DNA of 42,185 nt from Myxococcus xanthus (GTDB lineage Bacteria > Myxococcota > Myxococcia > Myxococcales > Myxococcaceae), in NCBI RefSeq assembly GCF_013116825.1, contig NZ_JABFNS010000084.1:1-42185 (forward strand), given 5' to 3'. The notes beneath the pieces were generated by a model, which saw only the letters and a list, made by a program, of their open reading frames with translations, made no database searches and was not told the origin of the DNA. Below are positions 8,091 to 18,659 of this stretch, one piece after another; position 1 is the first letter of the stretch; each line of letters starts with the position of its first letter. The position numbers were made by a program, and so were the translations under genes.

Positions 8091-9500
8091 CTAGTCGCCG
8101 CGGCCGATTTCGACGCTCTCCAGGATGCCCAGCGCGTCGGGCACGAGGACGGCCGCGGAGAAGTAGCTGGTGACCAGGTAGTTGATGATGGCCTTCTCGT
8201 TGATGCCCATGAACCGGACGTTGAGGCCGGGCTCGACTTCGTCGGGGATGGTGCCCGGGTGCAGGCCGATGACACCCTGGTTCTTCTCACCCGCGCGCAT
8301 CAGCATGATGGACGTGGTGCGCGAGTCGCTGACGGGAATCTTGCTGCACGGGAAGATGGGGACGCCGCGCCAGGCGGGCACCATGTTGCCGTTGAAGTCC
8401 ACGCTGGTGGGGTAGATGCCCTTGCGGCTGCACTCCTGGCCGAAGGCGGCGATGGCGCGCGGGTGGGCCAGGAAGAAGGACGGCTCCTTCCACACGGTGG
8501 CCAGCAGCTCGTCCATGTCGTCGGGCGTGGGCGGGCCGTGGCGGGTGTGGATGCGCTGCTTGAGGCCGGCGTTGTGCAGCAGGCCGAACTCGCGGTTGTT
8601 GATGAGCTCGTGCTCCTTGCGCTCCTTCAGCGCCTCGATGGTCAGCCGGAGCTGCTGCTCCGTCTGGTTCATGGGCTCGTTGAAGAGGTCCGCCACGCGG
8701 GTGTGAATCTGGAGCACCGTCTGCGCCACGCTCAGCTCGTACTCGCGGGGCGACGTCTCGTAGTCCACGTAGGTGCCCGGCAGCACCGGCTCGCCGGTGT
8801 GGCCCGCGGCCAGCTCGATTTCGGCCTGGCCCGTGGTGTCCTGCTTCTTCTTCGAGCGCGCCTTGAACCCCTCGACGTGCTTTTGCAGCGAGGGCGACTG
8901 GGCCACCACGGCCTCGAAGTCGGACTGCTGAAGCACCAGCACGGTGGTCGCCGTGACGGCCTTGGCCGTGAACTTCCAGTAGTCCTGCGACTCCAGCAGC
9001 GCCTCGTAGCTGTAGTGGTCGCCGTCCGCCAGCACGCCGAGCACGGTGGCGTCACCGTACTTGCCGGCGCCAATCATGTTCACCTTGCCGTGGGCGATGA
9101 GGACGATGCAGTCCGCTTCCTTGCCCACCTCGGTGATGACATCGCCGGCCTTGTACGTCTTCTGCTCGAAGCGGTTGGCCAGCGCCGTCAGCACCTCGAC
9201 GTCGTCGTAGCTGCGCAGCAGGGGCAGCTCGCACAGCTCCTGCGGGATGACCTGCACCTTGGCGCCGGTGGTGGTGAACGTCACGCGGCCATCTCCCACC
9301 GCGTAGCTCAGCCGGCGGTTGACGCGGTACGTGCCACCGGACACCTGCACCCAGGGCAGCAGCTTGAGCAGCCACCGGGAGGAGATGCCCTGCATCTGCG
9401 GGACGGACTTGGTCGTCGTGGCCAGCTGGCGCGCGGCGGCCGTGCCCAAGCTCAACTGGGACTTCTCGGCGTCACTGCCCGGCTTGATGATGTTCGACAT
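8091..9500 (-). CDS. Family 2B encapsulin shell protein (paralogue B)
   Basis: A 469-residue paralogue of the gene at 6655, collinear from end to end: arm with [15 protein letters not shown] (17-31), shell segment from [17 protein letters not shown], inserted cyclic-nucleotide-like domain at about 101-215, and C-terminal shell fold ending near PDALGILE. The insert again lacks the canonical cassette: [12 protein letters not shown] and YWKFTAKA give Trp (W175) where Arg would bind the phosphate. The region equivalent to the basic patch of A reads ATVWKEP. It lies 27 bases after the geosmin synthase stop with GAAAGG upstream of ATG 9500, so it is co-transcribed. Two different shell genes beside one cargo suggest a mixed (two-component) shell. 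Confidence 0.9.
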   Translation of the reverse strand: MSNIIKPGSDAEKSQLSLGTAAARQLATTTKSVPQMQGISSRWLLKLLPWVQVSGGTYRVNRRLSYAVGDGRVTFTTTGAKVQVIPQELCELPLLRSYDDVEVLTALANRFEQKTYKAGDVITEVGKEADCIVLIAHGKVNMIGAGKYGDATVLGVLADGDHYSYEALLESQDYWKFTAKAVTATTVLVLQQSDFEAVVAQSPSLQKHVEGFKARSKKKQDTTGQAEIELAAGHTGEPVLPGTYVDYETSPREYELSVAQTVLQIHTRVADLFNEPMNQTEQQLRLTIEALKERKEHELINNREFGLLHNAGLKQRIHTRHGPPTPDDMDELLATVWKEPSFFLAHPRAIAAFGQECSRKGIYPTSVDFNGNMVPAWRGVPIFPCSKIPVSDSRTTSIMLMRAGEKNQGVIGLHPGTIPDEVEPGLNVRFMGINEKAIINYLVTSYFSAAVLVPDALGILESVEIGRGD

Positions 9501-9527
9501 GATGGGCCTTTCGAGTGTGATGGAAGA

Positions 9528-11813
<2,286 letters not shown>

Positions 11814-11823
11814 TCAGGGGGGC

Positions 11824-11858
11824 GTTATAGTTAGGCACTGAACACTTATCCAAGTGTT
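11824..11858 (-). promoter_or_regulatory. Promoter and palindromic operator of the geosmin-encapsulin operon
   Basis: On the minus strand TTGGAT (11853-11848) and TATAAC (11829-11824) form a -35/-10 pair 18 bases apart, giving a short leader of about 22 bases to ATG 11795. A perfect inverted repeat, AACACTT (11841-11847) and AAGTGTT (11852-11858) with a 4-base spacer, covers the -35 element. A repressor or other regulator binding there would control the whole three-gene operon. The regulator is not identifiable; none is adjacent. Confidence 0.6.
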
Positions 11859-11901
11859 TCTTGCATAAAAGATTCTCAGGTGAAGTCGCGATTTGCGTGC
11901 T

Positions 11902-11931
11902 GGCGCACGGATTTAGCTCCATCCGTGCGCC
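11902..11931 (-). terminator. Hairpin after the OmpA-family gene
   Basis: An 11-base perfect stem (GGCGCACGGAT and its complement at 11921-11931) closes an 8-base loop, 27 bases past the stop of the OmpA-family gene. There is no T-tract, so it is either a weak or factor-assisted terminator or an mRNA 3' stabiliser. It separates that gene from the geosmin operon promoter. Confidence 0.45.
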
Positions 11932-11958
11932 GTATTGCTTCCGCGATAAGTCGTGTTT

Positions 11959-13545
11959 TCATTCACCAGTAGTGCTGGTGACGAACTCCACGCGGCGGTT
12001 GGCGCTCCGTCCCTCGGGCGTATCATTGGACGCAATGGGTTGGGTGGGGCCGTAGCCCTTCGCCGTCAGACGCGAACTCTCAATACCTTGCTGGATGAGA
12101 TGTTGCCGCACTGCGTCCGCGCGCTCCTGGCTCAGTGTGCGATTGAGCTCCTCGGGGCCGGTGTTGTCCGTGTGTCCTTCGATGCGCAGGGACACGCCCG
12201 GGTTGGCCTTCAGGTAGTCCGCGATGGCGTCCAGGTTCCGACGCTCCGGGTCGGAGAGCGTCGACTGACCCACCGGGAACTGAACGTGGTGCTCGGTCGG
12301 CAGCCGCGCCGGCGCTTCGGTGGTGGGCGCCTGGGGCTCGGGAGCGGGCGCCTGGGGGGGCTCGGGAGCGGGCGGCGGTGGCGTGGGCTCCTGCTTGGGT
12401 TCGGGGCAGCCACGGTGGGCGGCGACGCCCGCCTCGTTCGGGCATGCGTCCTCGCGGTCCACGACGCCGTCGCCATCCGCGTCGGTGTCCGGGCAGCCGT
12501 CGTTCTCTGGTGCGCCGGCTTCGAGCGGGCACCGGTCCTGTCCGTTGGGAACCGTGTCGCCGTCGTCATCCAGCGCGGGGCACTGCTCCGGCGTGTGACT
12601 CCGGCCGCTTCGGCACACGTCCTCCCGGGCGGGCGGCTGATGGGCCCAGGCGATGCCCGCGGCCGCGCGGATGGACGGCGTGCCTGGGATGTCCGTGAAG
12701 CCATGTCCGGCGATGGCGAAGGCCTCGAAGCCGCCGCCCACGGGCAGCCGCACGCCGCCCAGCAGCTCCAGCGCGAGGTCCGGCTCCACCAGTGACTCCG
12801 CGGCTTGCAGTGCGATTTCGCCGCGCAGGCCCTTGCCGCGCGTGGACACGACGATGCCCTGCTCCAACTCGGTGCCGAAGTCGCGTCCGGGCTCGTTCTC
12901 CGTGGAGCGGATGCGCACGCCCGCGCTGGCGCCGAGCACGACGGGGCCCAGCTCCCGGCTCACCGCGACCCGAGGCGCGACCTGGAGGCCCGCCCAGCCC
13001 TGTTGCCGGCCAAAGGCATCCGCGGTGCCACCGGGCGTGCCCACGTCCAGGCCCAGGCTGAGGAAGACGGGGGCGCCGTCCTCGCGCCGCAGCAGCGCGA
13101 AGCGGGCGCCCAGCTCCGGCGTGCCGAGGCCGAAGGCGTCCGGCGCGGAGACGCCGACCAGCGTGTCCGCGCCCTGGCCGCCCTGGTGGATGATGACGGG
13201 CAACCGCGCGGACAGCTCCAGTCGGTCGGTGGGAGACCAGGCGCCCGCGAGCCAACCGGAGACGCGGTAGTCGAGGATGGAGCGCTCCTGGCCATCACTG
13301 CCCTTGAGCAGGAGGATGCCGCGCTCATACCCGGCCATGAGCATCAGCCGGTAGGCGCCCTGGGGGAGCACGTGGCCTGTGTCCACGAGCATCGAGTCCG
13401 TGGCGGCGGGGGTGAAGCGAAGCCGCTCCAGGTCGATGGGGACGAGCGCGCCCGTGGTGCTTTGTGCCAGGGCATTGGGCGCGATTGAGGAGATGAGCGC
13501 GGCCAGCGCCCAGCTCCGAGCCTGTGTACGCAAGGTGAAGTCCAT
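11959..13545 (-). CDS. OmpA-family outer membrane protein with thrombospondin type 3 repeats
   Basis: A 528-residue exported protein. Residues 1-28 are a signal peptide ending ALA-Q. Residues 30-300 alternate like a beta-barrel or surface domain of myxobacterial OmpA-like proteins. At 321-380 lie calcium-binding thrombospondin type 3-like repeats (DDDGDTVPNGQDRCP and DADGDGVVDREDACP). A Pro-rich linker (382-412) leads to an OmpA peptidoglycan-binding domain at 415-525, with HTDNTGPEELNRTLSQERA and the closing SANRRVEF. It probably anchors the envelope to peptidoglycan. It follows the kelch lipoprotein by 24 bases and may be co-transcribed, though no Shine-Dalgarno is obvious before ATG 13545. 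Confidence 0.9.
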   Translation of the reverse strand: MDFTLRTQARSWALAALISSIAPNALAQSTTGALVPIDLERLRFTPAATDSMLVDTGHVLPQGAYRLMLMAGYERGILLLKGSDGQERSILDYRVSGWLAGAWSPTDRLELSARLPVIIHQGGQGADTLVGVSAPDAFGLGTPELGARFALLRREDGAPVFLSLGLDVGTPGGTADAFGRQQGWAGLQVAPRVAVSRELGPVVLGASAGVRIRSTENEPGRDFGTELEQGIVVSTRGKGLRGEIALQAAESLVEPDLALELLGGVRLPVGGGFEAFAIAGHGFTDIPGTPSIRAAAGIAWAHQPPAREDVCRSGRSHTPEQCPALDDDGDTVPNGQDRCPLEAGAPENDGCPDTDADGDGVVDREDACPNEAGVAAHRGCPEPKQEPTPPPPAPEPPQAPAPEPQAPTTEAPARLPTEHHVQFPVGQSTLSDPERRNLDAIADYLKANPGVSLRIEGHTDNTGPEELNRTLSQERADAVRQHLIQQGIESSRLTAKGYGPTQPIASNDTPEGRSANRRVEFVTSTTGE

Positions 13546-13569
13546 TCGCGAAAGAGGGTGACGTACGGG

Positions 13570-16500
13570 TCAGTGCGAGGCGTGACGCGAGCGGCGACGC
13601 AGTCCGCTCCACGATGCCAGAACCACCAGGAGGGCCAGCGACGAGGCCGCGCCACCGCCAGAGGCCTGGCAGCCGCCTCCGGCGATGGAGACGACCGTTG
13701 CCTGGACGGTGACCTGGAACGTGCAGCGGGCTTCATTGCCCGCGGCGTCCGTGGCGGTGACGGTGACGGTGTTGTTGCCGTGCCGGAAGGTGCTCCCCGA
13801 CGCCGGCGAGGACGTGACGGTGGGCGTCGAGACGCCGTCCGTGGCCTCGGGCAACTCGAAGGTCACCGTCGTTCCCGACGCATCATCGGAGGTCGTCCGG
13901 ATGTCGGCGGGGCACGTCAGCGTGGGCGGGGTGGTGTCCCGCACCTCGACCTGGAAGGTGCACGTGACTCGCGTGCCGGAGGCGTCCTCCGCGGTGGCGG
14001 TGACGGTGGTGGTCCCCAGCGGCAGCGTGCTGCCCTCCGCCGGTGAATAGGTGAGCGTGGCGGGTCCGCCCGCGCCGGGCGTCACGGTGGCGGGGGGCCA
14101 GTTGCCTGGAGCGCCGTCAGGCCCTGTTGCCTCGATGACGGTGTCCTCGGGGCAGGTGATGGCCAGGGGGTGGGTGGCCTCCACCGCGATGTCCACCGAG
14201 GGCTCGTTGCTGTCCAGGCCACAGTCACTGACGCGGTAGGTGAAGCTGTCGGCGCCCACGTAGCCCGGGTTGGGCGTGTACTGGAGGTTCGGCGGCGTGC
14301 CGCTCAGCGTTCCATGCTGGGGCGGGGTGACGATGGTCCACGTCAGCGTCTGGTCCGCGTCCGGGTCGGTCGCGGTGAGCGTGATGTCCAGCGGGACGCC
14401 GGTCATCGTGGCGATGCGCACGGCGTCCGCGGTGGGCGCGGTGTTGGCGCGCACCATCACCATGCGTCCACCCGGAATGGCGTTGGCGAAGACAGACAGG
14501 GCATACGGGCCCGGCGGCGTCTCCGCGGGTACCCGCACCGTCGCGCGCGTGGTGGACATGTCCGTGGCGAGGAGCGTCCAGAGCCGCCCTCCCTCGGCGG
14601 CGCGCAGGCGCACCAGGGGGAAGTCCGTTGGCGAGTCCAGGTAGCTGCCGCTGGACGCGCCCGAGATGCCCCGGAAGCCCTGGCCTTCGATGACGGTGGG
14701 GCAGGCTTGGTAGAGCGTCTCCGGCGCGGTGACGACCGGACGCCAGGCGGCAGGCGCGAGGACGTCCTCGTAGCGCTGCGCCGTGGTGGCGGCCGTGCCT
14801 CCCGCGAGCAGGACCTCGCCCGTGGGCAAGGCAACGGCGGCGGCCCCACCCCGCACGTCGGGCGCGATGACCGGTGTCCAGGTCCGCGAGGGGGCGCCGT
14901 AGGTTTCGGCCGAGGCCACGTAGGTGTCTGGCGCGCTCAGGCCTCCGGCGACCAGGAGCGTACCGGACGGCATCAGGGTGGCGGTGTGGCGCCAGCGCGC
15001 TTGCGTCAGCGGGCTGTCCGGCGTCCAGGTGTTCGCGGTGGCGGAGTACCGCTCCGTGGTGGCGAGCGCCACGCCTCCCGCGGCGCCGCCCGCCGCCAGG
15101 AGTTCTCCGGAGGGCAGCAGCGTCAGCGTGAAGCGCTCGCGTCCCTGGGCGAGGCCGGCGATGGGCGCCCAGGTGTTGGTGGCGGGGTCGTACACCTCCG
15201 CCGACGCGAGGGCGGCTCCACCCGCGTCACGTCCTCCCGCGATGAGCACCCGTCCATCAGGCAGTAGGGCGGCGGCGTGCGCGGTGCGCGCCCCGGCCGC
15301 GGACGCCGCGGCGGTCCACGTCTGGGTGCCCGGGTCGTACAGCTCCGCGGAGGCGAGCACGTCCGCGCCGTCCTGGCCACCGACGACGAGCACCCGTCCA
15401 TCCGGCAGGCGCGTCGCGGTGTGCAGGTGTCTCGCGCGGGTGAGTGACGCCGCGGAGCTCCAGGTGTTCGTGGTCGGCGTATAGCGCTCTGCCGAGTTCA
15501 GCGTGCCGCCTGCGTTCGTGCCACCCACGACGAGCAGCTCGCCCGAGGCCAGCGTCGTCGCAGTGGCATCCGCTCGCGCGGTGGAGAGGCCCGCGGCCGC
15601 GGACCAGGCGTTCGTCGCCCGGTCATACAGCGAGGCGGACGCCAGCGCGGTGCCCGCTCCGTCACGGCCACCCGCCACGAGGACGCGGTTCGTGGGCAGC
15701 AGCGCCATCAGCGGGTCAACGCGAGGACCGCCCAGGGTTCCCGCCGCGGCCCAGCCCTGGACGCCAGGGTCATAGACCTCCGTGTCCGCGTAGAACGTGA
15801 GTGACGGATTGGAGTGGAAGCCTCCGGCGGTGAGCACCTTGCCGGAGGGGAGCAGGGTCGTCGTGCTGTTCTCCCGGCCAATCGCCATGGAGCCCGCGAG
15901 GGTCCACGTGCCGGTGGCGGGGTCGTAGAGTTCGGATTCCGGCTGTGCATCTCGCGCGGCGTTGGAGCCGCCCACGACGAGCACCCGGCCGTCGGGCAGC
16001 AGCGTTGCGGTGTGGCCGTTGCGCGGGAAGTTCAGGGCGCCCGTGGCCGTCCACGTGTTGGCCGCCGGGTCGTAGAGCTCCGCATGCGTGGTGACACCGC
16101 TCGCGGTGAATCCACCCACGAGCAGCACGCGGCCATCGGGGAGCAGGGTGGCGGTGGCGTAGTGCCTTGGGACCAGGGGCGCCGCGGCGGCGGTCCATGT
16201 TCCCGCCACCGGGGCGTAGAGGTCGGCGCCCGGGACTTCGTCGTCCTCGTTGTTGAAGCCGCTCACCGCGAGCACCCGGCCGTCGGGCAGCAGCGTGGCG
16301 GTGTGCGAGCGCCGGGCCCTCAGGAGGTTGCCGGTGGGGAGGAACGTGTTGCTCGCGGGGTCGTACAGTTCGGCGGTCGCGAGATTGCTGCCGCCCGCGA
16401 TGAGGAGTTGACCGGAGTCGAGCCGCGTGAGGGTGGCCAGGGCGCGGGGCGCGGCCATGGGGCCCGTGGCCGACCAGGTGTCCGTCGCGGGGTCGTAGAT

Positions 16501-17520
16501 GCGCCCCGTCGTGGAGCCATCCGCGAGCACGAGCGCCCGCCCATCCGAGAGGCGCGCGGAAATGGTGATGTTGCCTGAAATGCCGGCGGCGGCCGCCGCG
16601 CTCCAGGTGTCGGTGTCGGGGTCGTAGCGTTCGGACGAAGCCACGAAGCCCAGGCGGTTGACGCCACCGACGACCAGCAACTGGCCGGTGCCGAGCAGGA
16701 GGCCCGCGTGCTGAGCGCGGGCTGTCGCCATGGTGGCGGTGGAGGACCAGCCAGGGTCGACGACGAGCGGCGCGGTGAGCCCGGCGAGGGAGACCTCGGT
16801 CGTGATGCGGACCTGCGCGCCGTCCACGTCGAACACCTGGGTGCGCGGATTCATGCGTCCACCCGCGAGCCGCGTGCTGCCCGCGCGTGAGTGGCCGTTG
16901 GCGTCTCGCACCACGGCGGGATGGAAGCGGAGCACGGGGCGCGCGCTTTCATCCAGGAACTGGAGGTAGTCGCCCGTGTCCTGGATGCGCCGGACGGAGG
17001 CCGGCAACGTGACGGTGTACTCGGCGCGGTGCGTTGGCTTGCCACCGCGCGCCTCCGGTACCTCGTCCAGGATCCACGCCTCCTCGACCCGCGAGGTGCG
17101 CCAGCCCTGTGGGGTGGTCTGCGTGCCTCCCGCGGGCCACCAGAGGTGCCGCTCGCCCTGGAACGCGGCGAAGCGCTCGCGGTGGAGCGTGCCCGAGGGG
17201 GAGGCCGCCGGCTGGACCTGGAAGGTCAGTCCACGCGTCGTCAGGGTCAGCCCGCCGTCATTCCCGAGCTGGGCCTCGAGCTGCCGGGCCGAGGGCGCTG
17301 AAGGGGCCGGACCCGTTTCGAGGTCGGGGAAGTAGGCCAGCGCCAGCGCCAGCGCGGTGGTGGCGGAAGGGGCCTGCTTCCATTGGGACAGGGCCTGGCC
17401 TCGTGCGGCGGCCAGCGCGTCCTCACCCGGAGGCGTCAATCCCTCCTTTCCGCATGACAGGAGGATGACGCTCCCCACGAGTATCAGGCGCCTGCTCCAG
17501 ACCGCGCGATGTGACTGCAT
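13570..17520 (-). CDS. Kelch-repeat lipoprotein with HYR domains and MYXO-CTERM tail
   Basis: A 1316-residue surface protein. ATG 17520 is chosen over upstream starts because it gives a lipoprotein signal (RRLILVGSVILLSC lipobox) and has GGAG nearby. From about residue 260 to 935 I count 14 kelch-type units of the form 'RVLVVGG...AELYDPATNTW', enough for two seven-bladed propellers. A cadherin/Big-like domain (about 1025-1115, 'GYVGADSFTYRVSDCG') and two HYR (hyalin) domains (about 1115-1198 and 1198-1276, each opening 'TCP') follow. The C-terminus, GGGCQASGGG then a hydrophobic stretch and RRRSR, is a MYXO-CTERM sorting signal. It may act in surface adhesion or polymer binding; this is inferred from domains only. 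Confidence 0.88.
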   Translation of the reverse strand: MQSHRAVWSRRLILVGSVILLSCGKEGLTPPGEDALAAARGQALSQWKQAPSATTALALALAYFPDLETGPAPSAPSARQLEAQLGNDGGLTLTTRGLTFQVQPAASPSGTLHRERFAAFQGERHLWWPAGGTQTTPQGWRTSRVEEAWILDEVPEARGGKPTHRAEYTVTLPASVRRIQDTGDYLQFLDESARPVLRFHPAVVRDANGHSRAGSTRLAGGRMNPRTQVFDVDGAQVRITTEVSLAGLTAPLVVDPGWSSTATMATARAQHAGLLLGTGQLLVVGGVNRLGFVASSERYDPDTDTWSAAAAAGISGNITISARLSDGRALVLADGSTTGRIYDPATDTWSATGPMAAPRALATLTRLDSGQLLIAGGSNLATAELYDPASNTFLPTGNLLRARRSHTATLLPDGRVLAVSGFNNEDDEVPGADLYAPVAGTWTAAAAPLVPRHYATATLLPDGRVLLVGGFTASGVTTHAELYDPAANTWTATGALNFPRNGHTATLLPDGRVLVVGGSNAARDAQPESELYDPATGTWTLAGSMAIGRENSTTTLLPSGKVLTAGGFHSNPSLTFYADTEVYDPGVQGWAAAGTLGGPRVDPLMALLPTNRVLVAGGRDGAGTALASASLYDRATNAWSAAAGLSTARADATATTLASGELLVVGGTNAGGTLNSAERYTPTTNTWSSAASLTRARHLHTATRLPDGRVLVVGGQDGADVLASAELYDPGTQTWTAAASAAGARTAHAAALLPDGRVLIAGGRDAGGAALASAEVYDPATNTWAPIAGLAQGRERFTLTLLPSGELLAAGGAAGGVALATTERYSATANTWTPDSPLTQARWRHTATLMPSGTLLVAGGLSAPDTYVASAETYGAPSRTWTPVIAPDVRGGAAAVALPTGEVLLAGGTAATTAQRYEDVLAPAAWRPVVTAPETLYQACPTVIEGQGFRGISGASSGSYLDSPTDFPLVRLRAAEGGRLWTLLATDMSTTRATVRVPAETPPGPYALSVFANAIPGGRMVMVRANTAPTADAVRIATMTGVPLDITLTATDPDADQTLTWTIVTPPQHGTLSGTPPNLQYTPNPGYVGADSFTYRVSDCGLDSNEPSVDIAVEATHPLAITCPEDTVIEATGPDGAPGNWPPATVTPGAGGPATLTYSPAEGSTLPLGTTTVTATAEDASGTRVTCTFQVEVRDTTPPTLTCPADIRTTSDDASGTTVTFELPEATDGVSTPTVTSSPASGSTFRHGNNTVTVTATDAAGNEARCTFQVTVQATVVSIAGGGCQASGGGAASSLALLVVLASWSGLRRRSRHASH

Positions 17521-17883
17521 CCAGGAACTCCGGTTCGAAAGGAGCGGCGGGATGGCTCGAGCCGTGAACCCGACGCTGTGAGTCATTTTCAACGGCTTAT
17601 CCGCTGCGGGGGCGGATGGGCAATGTCGACCGTGTCTCCGTTGTGCGTTCTGGGCCTCTCCTGGCTCACGGCGCTGGAAGCTTCCGTTCCCCCTGTCGCT
17701 TGACGGGGTGCGTGTGGATTCAATACGGCACGGTGGGATGCTGACCTGTAGGGTGGGCATGCTGTCCCAGGAGCTGGCGCTGTCCAGCGCCACCGTGCGT
17801 CAGGCGGGTGAAGGCCACATCAAAGTCCAGGCAGGTCAAGCGCGCCTGACGCCGGGCGCATCCTGAACAGAGGAAAACGCACC
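17521..17883. other. 363-base intergenic region between divergent genes
   Basis: No convincing gene. A 42-codon plus frame (17738-17866) lacks a ribosome site and any recognisable motif. TGGCGCTG and CAGCGCCA at 17775-17792 form an inverted repeat with almost no loop, more like a binding site than a terminator. The region must hold promoters for the kelch gene (minus) and the PhnB-like gene (plus), but I see no clear hexamers. Confidence 0.5.
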
Positions 17884-18360
17884 ATGCAGAAGATCACACC
17901 CTTCCTGTGGTTCGACGGCAACGCGGAAGAAGCCATGAAGTTCTACGTGTCCGTCTTCAAGAAGGACGCGAAGATTCTCAGCCTCAACCGCGCGGGGGGC
18001 TCGGACACCGCGCCGGTCGTCTCTGGCACATTCCAGCTTCACGGACAGCAGTTCATGGCGCTGAACGGAGGGCCTCACTACAAGTTCACCGAGGCCATCT
18101 CCCTGTTCGTGGACTGTCAGACGCAGGAAGAGGTGGATGAGCTGTGGTCGAAGCTCCTGGACGGAGGAGGCCAGACGCAACAGTGTGGCTGGCTCAAGGA
18201 CCGCTTCGGCCTGTCCTGGCAAATCGTCCCGTCCGTGCTGGGGAAGATGCTGAATGACAAGGACCCGGAGAAGGCGCGCCGGGTGATGGAGGCCATGCTG
18301 GGCATGGTGAAGCTCGACATCCAGGGCTTGCAGCGCGCGTACGACGGTGCGGACCCGTAG
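17884..18360 (+). CDS. PhnB-like VOC protein (3-demethylubiquinone methyltransferase-type fold)
   Basis: A 158-residue protein with GAGGAAAA upstream of ATG 17884. It matches the PhnB/PF06983 branch of the VOC superfamily: opening 'ITPFLWFDGNAEEAMKFY', then 'SLNRAGGSDTAPVVSGTFQL', 'FMALNGGPHYKFTEAISLFV', and the closing 'WLKDRFGLSWQIVPSVL'. Despite the old name 3-demethylubiquinone methyltransferase, most such proteins have no proven activity. The C-terminal helix after QIVP carries 'KARRVMEAMLGMVKLDI', usual for the family. It is monocistronic and convergent with the decayed fragment at 18361-18659. Confidence 0.88.
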   Translation: MQKITPFLWFDGNAEEAMKFYVSVFKKDAKILSLNRAGGSDTAPVVSGTFQLHGQQFMALNGGPHYKFTEAISLFVDCQTQEEVDELWSKLLDGGGQTQQCGWLKDRFGLSWQIVPSVLGKMLNDKDPEKARRVMEAMLGMVKLDIQGLQRAYDGADP

Positions 18361-18659
18361 GTTGCCCGACGGCAGGGTGGTGCCGCCCCCTGTCCGTGCC
18401 AGTTGCAGCCAACCCTGGCGTGGCCCAGGACGCTGCCGGCCTTCATATCGTACGAGTACGTGCTCTGGCCGACCGCCACGTTCCCGTCGAAGGTCCAGCT
18501 GTTCTTGTGGCTGTGGCCCCGGTGCTTCTCGGTCTTTCCGAGCGTGATGCGGAGCCCGTTCTGCTCTTTCAGTGAGTTGACCTTCTTGGTGTATGCCGCG
18601 TACCGATTGATGTCGGTCGGGTCGATATGGCGTCCTCGATGTCAGTCGACACCTGCGCG
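18361..18659 (-). pseudogene. Decayed fragment of an exported protein
   Basis: On the minus strand a frame open from 18641 reads HIDPTDINRYAAYTKK, then LRITLGKTEKHRGHSHKN, then NSWTFDGNVAVGQSTYSYD, with strong third-position G/C bias and normal protein composition, unlike chance frames nearby. It has no start codon. Just upstream a different frame reads ADAQVSTDIED, and a one-base shift near 18628-18633 would join them as EDGHIDPTD. The upstream part resembles the end of a signal peptide (ADAQ), so the fragment looks 5'-truncated, frameshifted and cut off at its 3' side by the PhnB-like gene. I do not recognise the family. Confidence 0.45.

Noticed and set aside
6655..9500. Two Crp/Fnr-type transcriptional regulators
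   Set aside because: Only the cyclic-nucleotide-like domain fits; there is no helix-turn-helix, the flanking 350 residues match the encapsulin shell fold, and the genes sit behind a terpene synthase.
17738..17866. 42-codon plus frame before the PhnB-like gene
   Set aside because: No ribosome site, no motif, and no support beyond being open.
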